Source: Sipunculus nudus (Eukaryota; Annelida; Sipuncula; Golfingiida; Sipunculidae). From it: a stretch of DNA of 64,000 nucleotides. The notes beneath the pieces were generated by a model, which saw only the letters and a program-made list of their open reading frames with translations, searched no databases and had not been told where the DNA came from. Where the stretch lies: contig CM049320.1 in assembly GCA_026874595.1 (NCBI GenBank), forward strand, positions 23,259,714 to 23,323,713, read 5' to 3'. The position numbers and the translations under genes were made by a program. This document shows, piece by piece, positions 1-11,700 of this stretch (positions are counted from its first letter, which is position 1; each line of letters opens with the position of its first letter).

Positions 1-254
1 AATGGTCATAAGCGTTGCCAAAATAATAATAAAAATTAAAACGGCAAAAACTTGTACACCCTGCATGTATGCCCTAGATTTCAGCCAGGCACGTGTACCG
101 GGCCTGCAGCACCAGCGAAAACCATTTACAATGTATCACCTGTGGCTCTCTGAGCGGGGGTTAGGCAGTCCATTCGTGTCAATTTCAAGCTCGGGCATTT
201 TTTCAGTGAACTCTGTTCGCCCATGAACATAATTCCTCAAACAGTCATTTGAAT

Positions 255-1656
255 ATGTACCGTAAAATCTCCACTTAAAACCGCGGTTTAATCAAGAAAT
301 TCAAAATCTTGAAATCAGGTTGATTTCCTGAAAGCACTGTGCGGTTTATACTAGAAGGGTTTCCTGAATATCTTCCTGACAGACATCGTTTTGGGGCCGG
401 CGAGTGGGCGATAATATTGCAACTTTCTAAGGCCATTCTTAGCAGCAGTCTCACATGCATGGGAGCCGTGTTTAAAAGTATTATTTACGATTATTTGTTA
501 TTTATAAATTAAATATTGCTGATTAGTTTTTGTGTGATATATAACTTGTTATAAAATTTTGGTAATTGTCACCAATATATGTTAACAACAACCCTGCTGT
601 AACACACAGCGGCCCACTTCGTTGGGCATGGTCAAGCAAAATGAAATAAATGCCTACTTTAAACCCATTTGTGGCATTATTTAGCAATGATTATTTGTTT
701 AAAACGTAAAATGAATAAAAAGCTGACATCGTTAAGAGTCACACAATGGCAGACGATCGTTTTAAAATCAAGTTTGAGTGCCGCCATGTGCTGAAATGCC
801 CCTGTATTCTGCTAAGAATATTTTGAACGGCTCTACGCAGTGGGTGGTAAACAGAACAGCCACCTATTTCGTCCCAGCGTGCCTTGCGTGAACACTGCCT
901 TGACAAAATGGCTCCCCACACGGAAACTTTCTTCAGGAAATAAAACTTGCTTACCCCCACTGGCCACTTTAATTTTACCTTAAAATCACTCGTTATCAAG
1001 CGTCATGTTTCCTATACGTGCGTATCTCGACAAAGTAACTTCAATTACTTTGATATTAAGTTAAGTTGACCAGCGATGTATTCAAACGCGCCAGCAAATT
1101 GTGACATGGAGCGATGTCAACGTACGATGTGACGATGATAATACCGAAAAACCGGTATGAAAATGATTTGAATCTTCCGAGTAATTCCAGAAAATGGAAT
1201 TTTCATCAAAAATTTTTAGAATTAAAATACACAGTGACTTGAAATGGATCAGCAGAATATTTTTTTTCAAAATATAATGACAAATCGGTAGCAAACAAGA
1301 ATACGGCACGTAATATAAAATCTGTATAAACAGGCAGAGATTCATCGGCCCTTACGTCTTCCCAAACTTCATGCTTGAGTGACTCTGCAAAAAAGTGTTT
1401 TGATGTGTTTAAATAAAATGCCCAAGGAATTTAAAAGTGGACAGGAATGGCCGAGTCGCAACCTACGCGTGTTCATTTCTAGATGATAGCTTGATTGTGT
1501 CTTTTGTCAAATCATTCCGTAGCGAAAGTTGGTGCGGTTTTAAAGGGGGGTTTCTTAGTATTTGAGCCCCTCGCGATGTCTCGCCTGGAATTTCGGCGAA
1601 GTCTTGGTGCCGTTTTAATCGGAAGTGCGGTTTTAAGTGGAGATTTTACGGTACAT
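255..1656. mobile_element. 1.4-kb element with 30-bp perfect terminal inverted repeats
   Basis: Positions 255-284 (starting ATGTACCGTAAAATCTCC) are the exact reverse complement of 1627-1656. No transposase-like frame is visible between the arms, so it looks like a non-autonomous DNA transposon. Next to the right arm, GTGCGGTTTTAA-type segments recur at about 1531, 1607 and 1625, so that end is partly repeated. The target duplication is not clear. Confidence 0.6.
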
Positions 1657-1795
1657 TACATTTTCTGGCAAAGTTTAAATTTATGGCTGTCGCAAGCACA
1701 GTATTTGATTAACATGGTTCCAAGCCTGCCTTGCATTGATTTTTGTACGATATTCCTTGGAAATGGATTTAAATTCTTGATCAGCAAGCAGGAAC

Positions 1796-1890
1796 CGCGC
1801 GGGGGCCTGCATGTATGGTAAGGGGACTGAGATAACACACGTGTTGGATTTTGTCCGCGCGGGGGCCCGCATGTATGGAAAGGCACCCTT
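1796..1890. repeat. Short direct repeat, two units about 59 bp apart
   Basis: The motif CGCGCGGGGGCC(T/C)GCATGTATGG occurs at about 1797 and about 1856 in the same orientation. It is GC-rich against its AT-rich surroundings. Function unknown. Confidence 0.5.
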
Positions 1891-2606
1891 AGGCAACCAG
1901 TTCTTTTTATATAGGGATGGCAAGATGCCAGTGCTGGTTTCTTGGGGTTATGAAATACGTGGATTCGCATGGAAAAGTTGTAAACTTTTTGCAACTTTTT
2001 GTTAAAGGTGTATTGGCAATTTTGACAGGAATTAAAATTCGCATTTTTTTTTAACAAATGTGAATAGGTTCACACCAGCTTTGGCTAAAAAACTTGTGGT
2101 CCAGAAATAAACGCTGACGGGCCTCACAAAGCGATTTTCACGCATATACCATCAGTTACATGAATGAAGCTTTGGCCATAGCCATGACTGGGGCTCTGTG
2201 TACCGTACAATATTTAAAAATCAGCTATATACAGAATTATAAAATAGAAGAGCTCAACTTTGCTTGCTGACCACAGTGCCACCTGCTGGCCTCTTCATAT
2301 TGTGTGTTCAGGAAATTTCGAGCGACGACCATGATGTCACAGTTACATCATTCTTTTATGAAGGCAAAGTTTTCACATACAGCGCAGAGTTGGCCATGCA
2401 GTTCTCACATAAAGAAAAACAACAACTGGGCCTCAAAATGTTAGTTGTTTTACATCAATTTTCGCTAACTTCATACAAAATTAGGTCGTTTTTTCAGCAT
2501 TCCCCATACCGCTATGAACACATTTTAGAAATCCAGGGAGAGAAGAAAACCTGAAAAAAACCTAGTGTCACGTGGTGGAATGAACTATAATATAGTAATA
2601 TCAGTG

Positions 2607-3149
2607 TAAGACTTACAGTAGACCCAGTTGTGGCTCTGTTTAAAAAAAAAACAGAGCCACATGTCCCTGCCTTCATTTATCTAGCGGACAGGAGCGCATG
2701 CAGGTGACAACCATGTACCCACTTTGGGTACATTTAGCCAATGGCTAAGCCCCAGGTTATTGGCTGACGATTGTTTCAGGCTAGCTGTGTGCACTGCACT
2801 GCATGTGTTACGTCATTGCTGCCAACTAACTAGCTGGCCCACCCAGCTGGTATGTGATACATGCACTTGGCCAGCTGAAACAATCCAGTGTGTCACCTTG
2901 GTACAACCCTGCCTGTAGGGAGTGGTCCTGTGTATCAAGTGTTCCAGAGTTACAGAACACTCAAACCAGTGATGATGTAACACATGCATGTACTGCTTGA
3001 AACAATCTCCACAGGGGCACTGGGATAGGCACCCAACATCAGGTGTAGCCTACTCCCAGTCTGCTAGATAAATGAAAGCTGGGACCTGTGGCTCTGTGTT
3101 TACAACAGAGCCACAACTTGGTCTAAGACTTACAGTAGACCCAGTTGTG
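2607..3149. mobile_element. Composite palindromic element
   Basis: Positions 2651-2685 and 3063-3097 are inverted copies (35 bp, three mismatches; the left one starts ACAGAGCCACATGTCCC). Each end also folds locally: TGTGGCTCTGTTT pairs across an A-run at 2630-2660, and a similar hairpin lies at 3087-3115. The whole is flanked by a 26-bp direct repeat beginning TAAGACTTACAGTAGACC at 2607 and 3124. It looks like a MITE inserted into, or carrying off, an older repeat. Confidence 0.55.
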
Positions 3150-3825
3150 TCTCCGCTTGCAGTGACGAAACGTCTTGCACAGTTAACCGATGACTGTTTC
3201 TTCGCCCCAAAATATATGAAGATAAATGAGAATGTTTCGTAATGCAGTCAGTTCACCGGCGGACACGGCAGCCATTTATGTCACCTATGATGCTGTGCCC
3301 TACTGACACAAGTCACAGTCAAGCTGAGCACTTGTCTGGTGTACAGAACACTCTTGTTTCTTTTATTTTATAAAGTATTGGATCAATACTGCATTTATAT
3401 AGTTGACACTGATAATTTATCAGCTCATCAGATTTTTTTTTTCAAATTTGAATTTAAAAGAGTGTTTCTTGGTGTTTCATCACAGCTCACAGGTACCCAA
3501 AACATTTGGGTTTAGGGGGATCCAAATGGAACAGTCCTCAGACTCAAGCAGTTGCTGTCCATCTTCAGCAAAATATTTAGTATGCTTACATTTTTCATTG
3601 AGTTGATCATTTACAAAGCTGCAATATTTAATGACTTTGCTGTGTTCTTATATCAGTAGCAATGATGTATTTTCCGGTGGTATATAAATCATGGAAATGT
3701 GTCAATTGATTTTAGGGGTCCAGGATCCGTGTGATCAGGTGTTTTACACATTGCTGACATATGCTGATGTGTTGAAAAACAATTTGAGGATTTGAATATA
3801 TTTGAAATTTTTTTTAAGTCATACC

Positions 3826-4097
3826 GTTTTCTGTTGCTCAGGGGTAGAGCACAGGACTCAAAGCCGGGAGATCGTGAGTTTGAATCTCAGCCGAGGCGGT
3901 GAGATTTTTCATGGTCAGCCCCTACCCAGGATGAGCGCTCAGCAGGCTTAATGGGAAGGCCTAACCAACAGCCGTGTTTCACTCACAAACGAACTGATTT
4001 CTGCAGATGTACATATACATATTTAAGTTAGCATTAAATAATGGAGGCAGTTACCTCCACCAAAGAAATATTTAAAAAAAAAGAAGAAAAAAGTTTA
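3826..4097 (+). mobile_element. tRNA-derived SINE, family A copy 1
   Basis: The head resembles a tRNA: an A box in GCTCAGGGGTAGAGCACAGG and a B box in GAGTTTGAATCTCAG. A body shared with the copies at 7905 and 12486 follows (GGTGAGATTTTTCATGG, TTCACTCACAAACGA, GCAGATGTACATA, GTTACCTCCACC), then an A-rich tail. It is a SINE and not a tRNA gene, since no acceptor stem closes. Confidence 0.75.
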
Positions 4098-4613
4098 TGA
4101 TGGGGTCATAGTGCTCCGGAGCATTTCAACATCATGTTTGTTTCATTTATGATGGCAGACTATGACTGCCTTTTTTTATTTCTTGGGTTAATGTATAGGC
4201 TGCAACAGTAGATGATTTGAGTGTGCTTTACTGTGATTCTGTTTATTGATCATACTCCCGAGTGGACCATTATGAAGCACTGGGCCAAAGCATCATGGCA
4301 AATTTCTGCCATGTGAAAAGAATAAGATTTTTTTTTTTTTTTTGGCAGTAGAAAGTGATGTGTTACATCAGTGCTATCACCATCACAAAGTTTCATAATC
4401 TGACCAAAGACAACTAAAATGCAAGTGTGACAAGCAGATTTATTCCTGATGAAGGTTAAATTCCAAGGGGGTTCCCTTACTTCCCTATTTGGAACCTTAC
4501 ACAGATAGGGCTTTTAGTGAGACCATAACTGATGTAGAGCAGGAGAGTGAATAAGAATAAAGCAAGACAATAACAAAGTGTGCCTGTGCTGTCACAATTA
4601 CTATTTGTCCTAT

Positions 4614-4890
4614 TTACCTCTGCCAAGGGGTGGGGTTATGTTTTTGTCGACGTTGGTTTGTTTGTCTATTAGAAACATTACTCAGAAAGTTATAGACAGA
4701 TTTTGATTAAATTTTCAGGATTGCTTTTCATTGAAACAAAGAACAATTGATTACATTTTTGGGTTGATGCGAGTGACCATCTGGATCCAGGAATGTTTTT
4801 AAGGAAAAATGCTGCATTTCTGACAATGCCATATGAGGGTAATGAGCTGCCTTAGTGGTGGTCTGCACTCTTTGAGTGTAAATTTCTAGT
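4614..4890 (+). mobile_element. Helitron-like element, family 4 copy 1
   Basis: The left end ACCTCTGCCAAGG and the right part GCCTTAGTGGTGG are imperfect subterminal inverted repeats. Near the left end is a GTTT/GTCT tract. The right end has the hairpin GCACTCTTTGAGTG, then AAATTTCTAGT followed by T, the hairpin-plus-CTRRT ending of Helitrons. It is 277 bp and non-coding. Confidence 0.6.
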
Positions 4891-5136
4891 TTTGGAAAAG
4901 TGATGGTCAGAGGAAGCAAATGAAACTATTTACATCATATTACATAAATGTTATAAATATATAATCTGTTTTAATCCATCAACATGATTTAACAACCAAT
5001 TTTGAACACTACTTTTCTTTTGATGACAGAACACTGCAGAATTGTCCAGGTATGAAACTTCTCTGAGTGATGCAGGGATGAAGAACAGACTGTTGAGCAG
5101 TAACCTGAGTTGATTGATTGATTCATTCAATTCTGG

Positions 5137-5719
5137 ATGATAAAACAGTTTAAAACATTGCTTGTTCAATACAAATTACAGACAGCATTGCCATTGAACT
5201 CTCCAAGAAAAGCTGTAGACACACTACAAAAATCAGGAAAACATTCCTTTCCTTCGTCTTCAGTATTCTGCACAGTATCAGTTTCACCAGGAAGGTACAG
5301 AATAAGTCAAGATATTTCAAAATTTAGCAAAACATCATCATTATTACAAGGTTCTTGGTACTCAGATAACTTCTTTGCAAGGAAATCATTTGACATAAAT
5401 TGGCTAGATGGGAAATTTTACGAAAGCGGCGAAATGGCCGATAACAAATTTATGACCGATTACGCCAAAATGGGGACATCTCAGTGCAAGAAATGCAAGC
5501 AAAAGTTGCCGAAAGGTTCTCTCCGTCTAGCCAAGTTGGTGAGTAACCCATTTTCTGAAGAGGGTGGGGATATGAAACAGTACCACCACCCTGCATGCCT
5601 GTTTGAGACTTTCCTCAGAGCGAGAGCGACAACTAAGATTATCGAGGAACCTGGAGACATTCAGGGATTCACTGATCTCAATGATGATGACAAGGCAGAG
5701 ATCAAACGATTGATTGCAG
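5137..5719 (+). CDS. LIG3: LIG3 exon 1: leader, nuclear start, PARP-like zinc finger
   Basis: Encodes residues 1-194 and ends in phase 1 at a GTAAGG donor. An in-frame TGA lies 18 nt before the ATG at 5137. Residues 1-99 are rich in Lys, Arg and Ser and poor in acidic residues, like a mitochondrial presequence. M100 (ATG at 5434) begins MADNKF, matching the nuclear start of human LIG3. The zinc ligands are C117, C120, H151 and C154, as in the nick-sensing zf-PARP fold. The segment NPFSEEGGDMK and the run RARATTKIIE also match the family. A non-coding first exon could splice in near 5027, where a pyrimidine-rich stretch ends in cag, but this is not established. Confidence 0.95.
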
Positions 5720-8700
5720 GTAAGGGAAATAATACCAGGCTGTGATTGGGTCTGTACATGTACAGCCATGAAATTCCTCTATAAGGTTTAGAAATTTGAA
5801 ATGTCAAATTTTTATGCGTAAGAGTATTCATGTATTACGTACTTATTAAACATTAGTTAAATTCTGAATTGAAATTGAGTTGAAGCATGCACGAACATAA
5901 ATTGAATTGATAGAAGTAAAACTTAAATTGAAGACTAAGATGAATTTTGTGTATACTTTTATGTCAAATAAAATTTTTCTCTCTCTCTCTCTGAATTTAT
6001 AGACAGATGTATCAGCTCTCATATTTTCCTTAGGAGTTTTGTTCATTACAAGTTGCTCTTCTCATGGGGTTTTTCACTGTTGCATATATGCCATGGATTT
6101 TTTAACTCGGCTGACCTTAGGTCATCTGAGCTTTAGTGATCACCCTTTTTCCGTCCTCCAGTCATCGCTGGCCAGTGGTTAATAGAGCACAATTTTTAAC
6201 TGTTTGACTGAGAAACTTCTTACTTAGTATCCAAATATGTCCTTGGTAAATCTTACACAAGATTACAGCACCTGGCCTATATCCTGAGAGCAACATGCAT
6301 TTTGTGTGTTCTTAGCACTTAGAAAATTAGACTTATGTTAGTGTTCTGCAGTGGGCTGCAAAACAAATATTTGCAAACACACAAAAAATGAAACACTGTG
6401 CAGCATCTGCACATAAAACATTATTAAACATTGTTACCATGTAAAAAATGAAGAAAGGTGGCACAGCCACCTTCAGTCTGTGCACCTTTGAAGTGCTTTT
6501 TCTTGGACAGGTTTACCATGGGCTGGGTTCATCCACTGGATATGGTTGTGTAGTTTCTGATGGATCTGCTGTGATAGACCATGCATTAAATTTGCCAAAT
6601 AATGTCATATTCCTCTGCCCCCCTTAGGACACACTTTGCATTGTTTCTTACACTTCAAGATCAAAAACAAGCATTTCTATTTAGGAGTTGTGTGACATCA
6701 GTTAAATGCCAGTGCATTTTCAAGGGGTAGAGTTTACCCACTGGATACAGTGGCTTAGTTTCTGAAAGATGGCGCTGTAGGAGACTTGATGCAACTTTAT
6801 TTGTACTTAATATGTTAAAACTTCCACACCTCTGTACAACCATTTAACATTTAAGAAAAAAATACTTCTTCAGTTAGCGAGGTTGCTGCTGCTCTCCTGG
6901 CTTGGCCTGTTCATCTTGACCAGGGTAACAGGAGTTCTGTAGCTAACCTGGGCTTGGAGCAGCAACTTCAGTTATACATTCAAGACATTGCTTCATTTTC
7001 TTATTACAATATGTTGAGGCCAGTACCTGGAATCTAACTTTTCTAATCTTTCATCTTTGCTGAGGAAGTCCATGAGGGGACCAGCTTGTCGGAGTTATTG
7101 TGACCAACACATCCACTAAGCAAGTAACCTGTTAAGTCAGTTTGACTACACCTTACATCAGTTAAATATTTATAGACCTTAGCTTTTAATATCTATCTCC
7201 TCTAAATTTCATTTAATCTTATAGACCAATGGTTAAAAATTCACTTAGATATCATCTTTATTATTGCTGAAGGAGCATCCAGGGTGAGGGTCCCTGACTT
7301 CCTCAACTATGGTGATTGAGTGCCATCTGTTCCTGCTTTTTGTTGTTTTCGAGCCCCGACTCCACTTTTATGTTCATTCGTTTCAGTTTAAATATATTGG
7401 TAAAATGGTTGGTAACAACATACAGGCATTATCTGAAAATATCTGGTTTCTTTTTTCAGAAACACTAGCCAAGAAAGGCTCACCAAAAAAGAAAGGTAAA
7501 ACACAGGCCAAGCTGCCAGTCACTGTGTCCCCGAAGAAAACAGTGACAGCATCCACAGCAGTGAAAGCCGAGCCCAGCCCAGAAAACCCATCTACATCAG
7601 CAGGTGCTGAGAATGACACCAATGGTATGTCACTACTGCAGTACATCATTTATACATGTAACTTACACCACTTACATAGTGTGTATGATTAAATATTGTC
7701 ATTTTATAATAACAAAGAAGAAAAATTGCAAACAGGGTTTACCAACTCACTATCTACTGTCTTCTTCATGGTCAGCAATTACAAATATTATAGATCACAT
7801 GACTTTTGCTCATGTGACCAGTCATGTGACATCACTAACCTAAGCAAGGCATCCTTCCGCCAGTGTCGTTTCTACTCAAAATGTTCCTCTTCCAATTAGG
7901 TAATGTCGGTGAGATTTTTCATGAACGACCCTATCCAAGGTGAGCACACCGCAGGCTTACCCCGGTATTTAGAAGGCTGTACTAGTGTAGCACATGGCTG
8001 TGTTTCACTCAAAAATGACTGTGCCCAGCTAGTGTTCCCAAATGGTATGAATGCAATGGGGGAGAATTACTCACCTATGGCATGCAGGTGCAGTAGTCAC
8101 TGGGCTTGGTTAAAACCTGGAAAAAAAGAGAGGAAGTGTATGATACTGCCCTGTCATGGAGAACAAAACCAGAATCAAATTTAGCAAATGTACATGTATA
8201 GTTGATCTAGCATGAAAAAATGGATGCAGTCATCTCAAGGAAAAAAATAAAAGTTATTTAAAAAAAGATTGGTCTAATTATGTATTGCAAGCTTTTACAA
8301 TTTGGTCGCAGAGCAGGAGGTGTTAGAACTCTTAAGTTGCCACTACTTTAAACATGCTCCCACCTTCTTGTTATTGGTTTGTTTGTTTGTCTGTAAGTAA
8401 TATTAGTCAAAAAGTTATCGACAGATTTTGATGAAATCTTCAGGAGAGCTCAACAATGACCAAAAGAAAAATTGATTAAATTTTTATACAGATAACATTC
8501 TTTATCAAGGAATATTTGGAAGAAAAAAAAATGCTGCTTTTCTCATATTTCCATATAAGGGTAATGAGCTGATTTGGCGGAGGTTTGCACTCGCTAGATG
8601 CTTTCTAGTTTGTAATGCAATAGTTTATAATTTATAAAGAAGTGAGTGTAAATAATCAATTTAGTGAACATTTAATTTTCTGTAATGATCCATCATTGTA

Positions 8701-11700
8701 GCGTTGAAATCATATGTTTCTGAACATTTTCTTTTTTTTAACAGTAAAGTGAATGCAGTTTTAGTTGTTATTACAATAAAAAGTATTTTTTATACAAACA
8801 CATAGAAATTAAATGTTTATCCTAAGATTGCAATGACAGTTACATGAAATATATTTGTAATTTATTACAATTACCTTATATGTTATCATGGGAAATTGGC
8901 AACACCAGTGTTTCATAGATGCCACTAACAGTTGTAATAATTCCCAAAAGTTGGTCAGTTTTGAGTAAAAATTCATACAGAAGCTGGCATTTCTTAATAA
9001 TCAATATTTAGAATGTTTACATCATTGGTATTTGGTATGTTTATGGTATCACTATAGGTAATGCAGACTCAGATGTGGCTTCGAGAGACAATTCCTTCAG
9101 ACAGTTCCGTCGTCTGTGTGCCGACATAGCAGAAGAGAGCAGTTACACAGGCAAGACCAAACTGGTCGCAACTTACCTGGAACGAGGCAACACTGGAGGT
9201 CAGTGAGGTTCATAGCAGAATTTTTGCAACTGTGGCTGAATATTAAGATGTCACATGGAAAACAAAAATGGAAGCAATAAACAGGAAAAGCTACCTTGTT
9301 TCTTTACTTAAAATTCAATAACATCATTTTGGTAAAACATTTGTTTTTATTTAAGAGAAAGTCAGAATTATACACCTAAGTAATAAATTTAACCAGGAAT
9401 TAAATCAAAGGTAAAGATTTGATAAATTGAATCTATTCAAAAGATCTCACAATTCACAGGCCTACTTCTTATAACCTTCTGATAATTATCCTGATCAAAT
9501 TTTATTGATTAAATTTATAATCTACTCTGTGTGTCATATGTGTCAGTGTTATTTACCAGGTCCTACTGGGTAAAAAACATTTACATTCTTGTCTCTACTA
9601 TATATTGCATATTACTTTTGTTGTTCATTGAGCACTGATAGATGATGCTGCAACAGACCTTTTGCGAAGCAATGTCAAATTTCTCAGGATTTGCGTGAAA
9701 ATATGTAAAATGAACACCCCCCCCCCTTAGGTCACACTTAGCATGTTGACCAATAGCTCAAGACCAAAAACTGGTATTACCGAGGCATGGCCACAGAGGA
9801 GTTGCATGACAAAGGTTGAGTGGCACCACCACCATCATTTAAATACAGATACATTTCTGCATTAAAAATGATACTGAATTATATCTCCTGAAAGCAAGTG
9901 CACCTGAAATTACCAATGAGCTGTAGAGTGAAAATAATGTTTTTGTACGCCCTTCATATGACGGGAGTGTTATGGTTTACCCACAGTCCATCTGTCTGTC
10001 CGTCCATTACCTTTTAGTGTCGCTGCAATACCTTATCGGGGCTTTGATGGATTTTCAAAAAACTCATAATAACTACTTACCAACAGATTTTCTTGCCCAG
10101 GTTCAATTATGGGCAACATCCTTGCTTATTTAATAAGGTCACCAGTCGCTAGGCTACATTGTGGTGTTGCCGGGATAACTTACAAAGAATATGTTGGATT
10201 TTGATAAAACTCAACTCATCAGAAATGTTAATCAATAAAATATCTTGCCTAAGTTTGATTTCCAGCAAAATCCATGTATACTTAATGAGGGCAGAGGTCA
10301 CTGCACTTTTGAGGTACCGTGGTGACTCACCAAAAATCCTTTGGATTTTCATGAAACTCTTTACATATAAACCGATAAATTTTCTCACCTGAAGTACATT
10401 CTCATTAAAATTCATGCATATTTAATGAGGTCAGAGGTCACCAGATCCACGACGGGCATATTATGCATGTTTGCGGTGCTCTTGTTATGTATTGCAGTTC
10501 CTTTAATTAGCCAAGATTGTCAGCTGAGCCTGATGACCTGTTGGTCACTTGTTTTCCAGATGGCTTCAAGGGTGATGTATATCTGCTGCTGAAACTGCTG
10601 CTACCAGGCTTTGTGAAGACTGTCTACAACCTCAACAGCAAACAGCTGGTTAAGATATTCAGTCAGGTCAGTAAAGCAGACCTCATACAGTGTGGTTAAT
10701 ACCCCTTTCACATGACAAATGCAAATAGGTTTCAAACCATTAAATTTTTGAATGCTAATTGAGCATTCACACAGCAATCCAAAGCGTTTTTAAGCTGTCT
10801 CAGCCAAAACATTTTGTATCAAATTCAGGAGGTTGTTTCAAACCATTTTAAATGTGAATTATTTTATCTGCTTTGCTAAAGTGTTTTGTGATGGCTCAGT
10901 TCATTTTGAAATGGTTTAGACCTAGTTTTCAAGCAGTAGCTAGGTCACAGGGTAAATGCAAATGGTTATGTCAGCATGTTGTTACATTGTCCCACATGTG
11001 AAATGTACAACCCGTGCATTGGTGCTAGATGCCCATGGGAAAGCACAACACAGATTCAAACTGCTTTGGACAATCCGCTTTGCCCAAATCGTTTTGAAAA
11101 TATTTTAAGTGTGAAAGGCTTATCAGTCTCCCTTCCCATGATGGGGAAAATGCAGTGTTTGGTCTGTTGTCATCCGTGTGTGTCTGTGTCTAGTGACCTC
11201 GACCCTAATGTTTGTGGTCAAATCGCAAAATAAGTTTTTTTGTGAACACTATAATTTTAACCACTCTATATTTTTTTTCATGAAACTGATACATGATTTG
11301 TTTCCACCAGAATTTCAGATGAGTGTGAAAACTGGTGACCTTAACCTTTATGTTCAATTTCTGATCTTCAGAATTTTAGAATTTTTGTGAACCCCACCAC
11401 TTTTGAAGAAGTCCATATAAATTTTTTTCCTCAAATTTATATAGGGGGCCCATAAGGAGGGGACACATACATCTGCTTTTGTGACTGCAAAAACAAACTC
11501 TGTTTCTACCTGGTACAAAAAACACATGTAAGTAAAGAATGACTCAGGCTTTAAAATTTATAATATATTAATGTTCTTTTGCAGATTTTCGGAACAAGTC
11601 TGTCAGCAATGGTAGAAGATTTAGAACAGGGGGATGCAGCTGAGACAGTAAAGAAATTCTTTGAGCAGAGCAAAGTGTTGGAGCCATCCAAAAAAAGCAC

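Noticed and set aside
3826-3900. tRNA gene
   Set aside because: A and B boxes are present but no acceptor stem closes, and the same head with a long body recurs at 12486; it is a SINE.
4900-5136. LIG3 promoter or TATA box
   Set aside because: I found no motif specific enough to place a start site.
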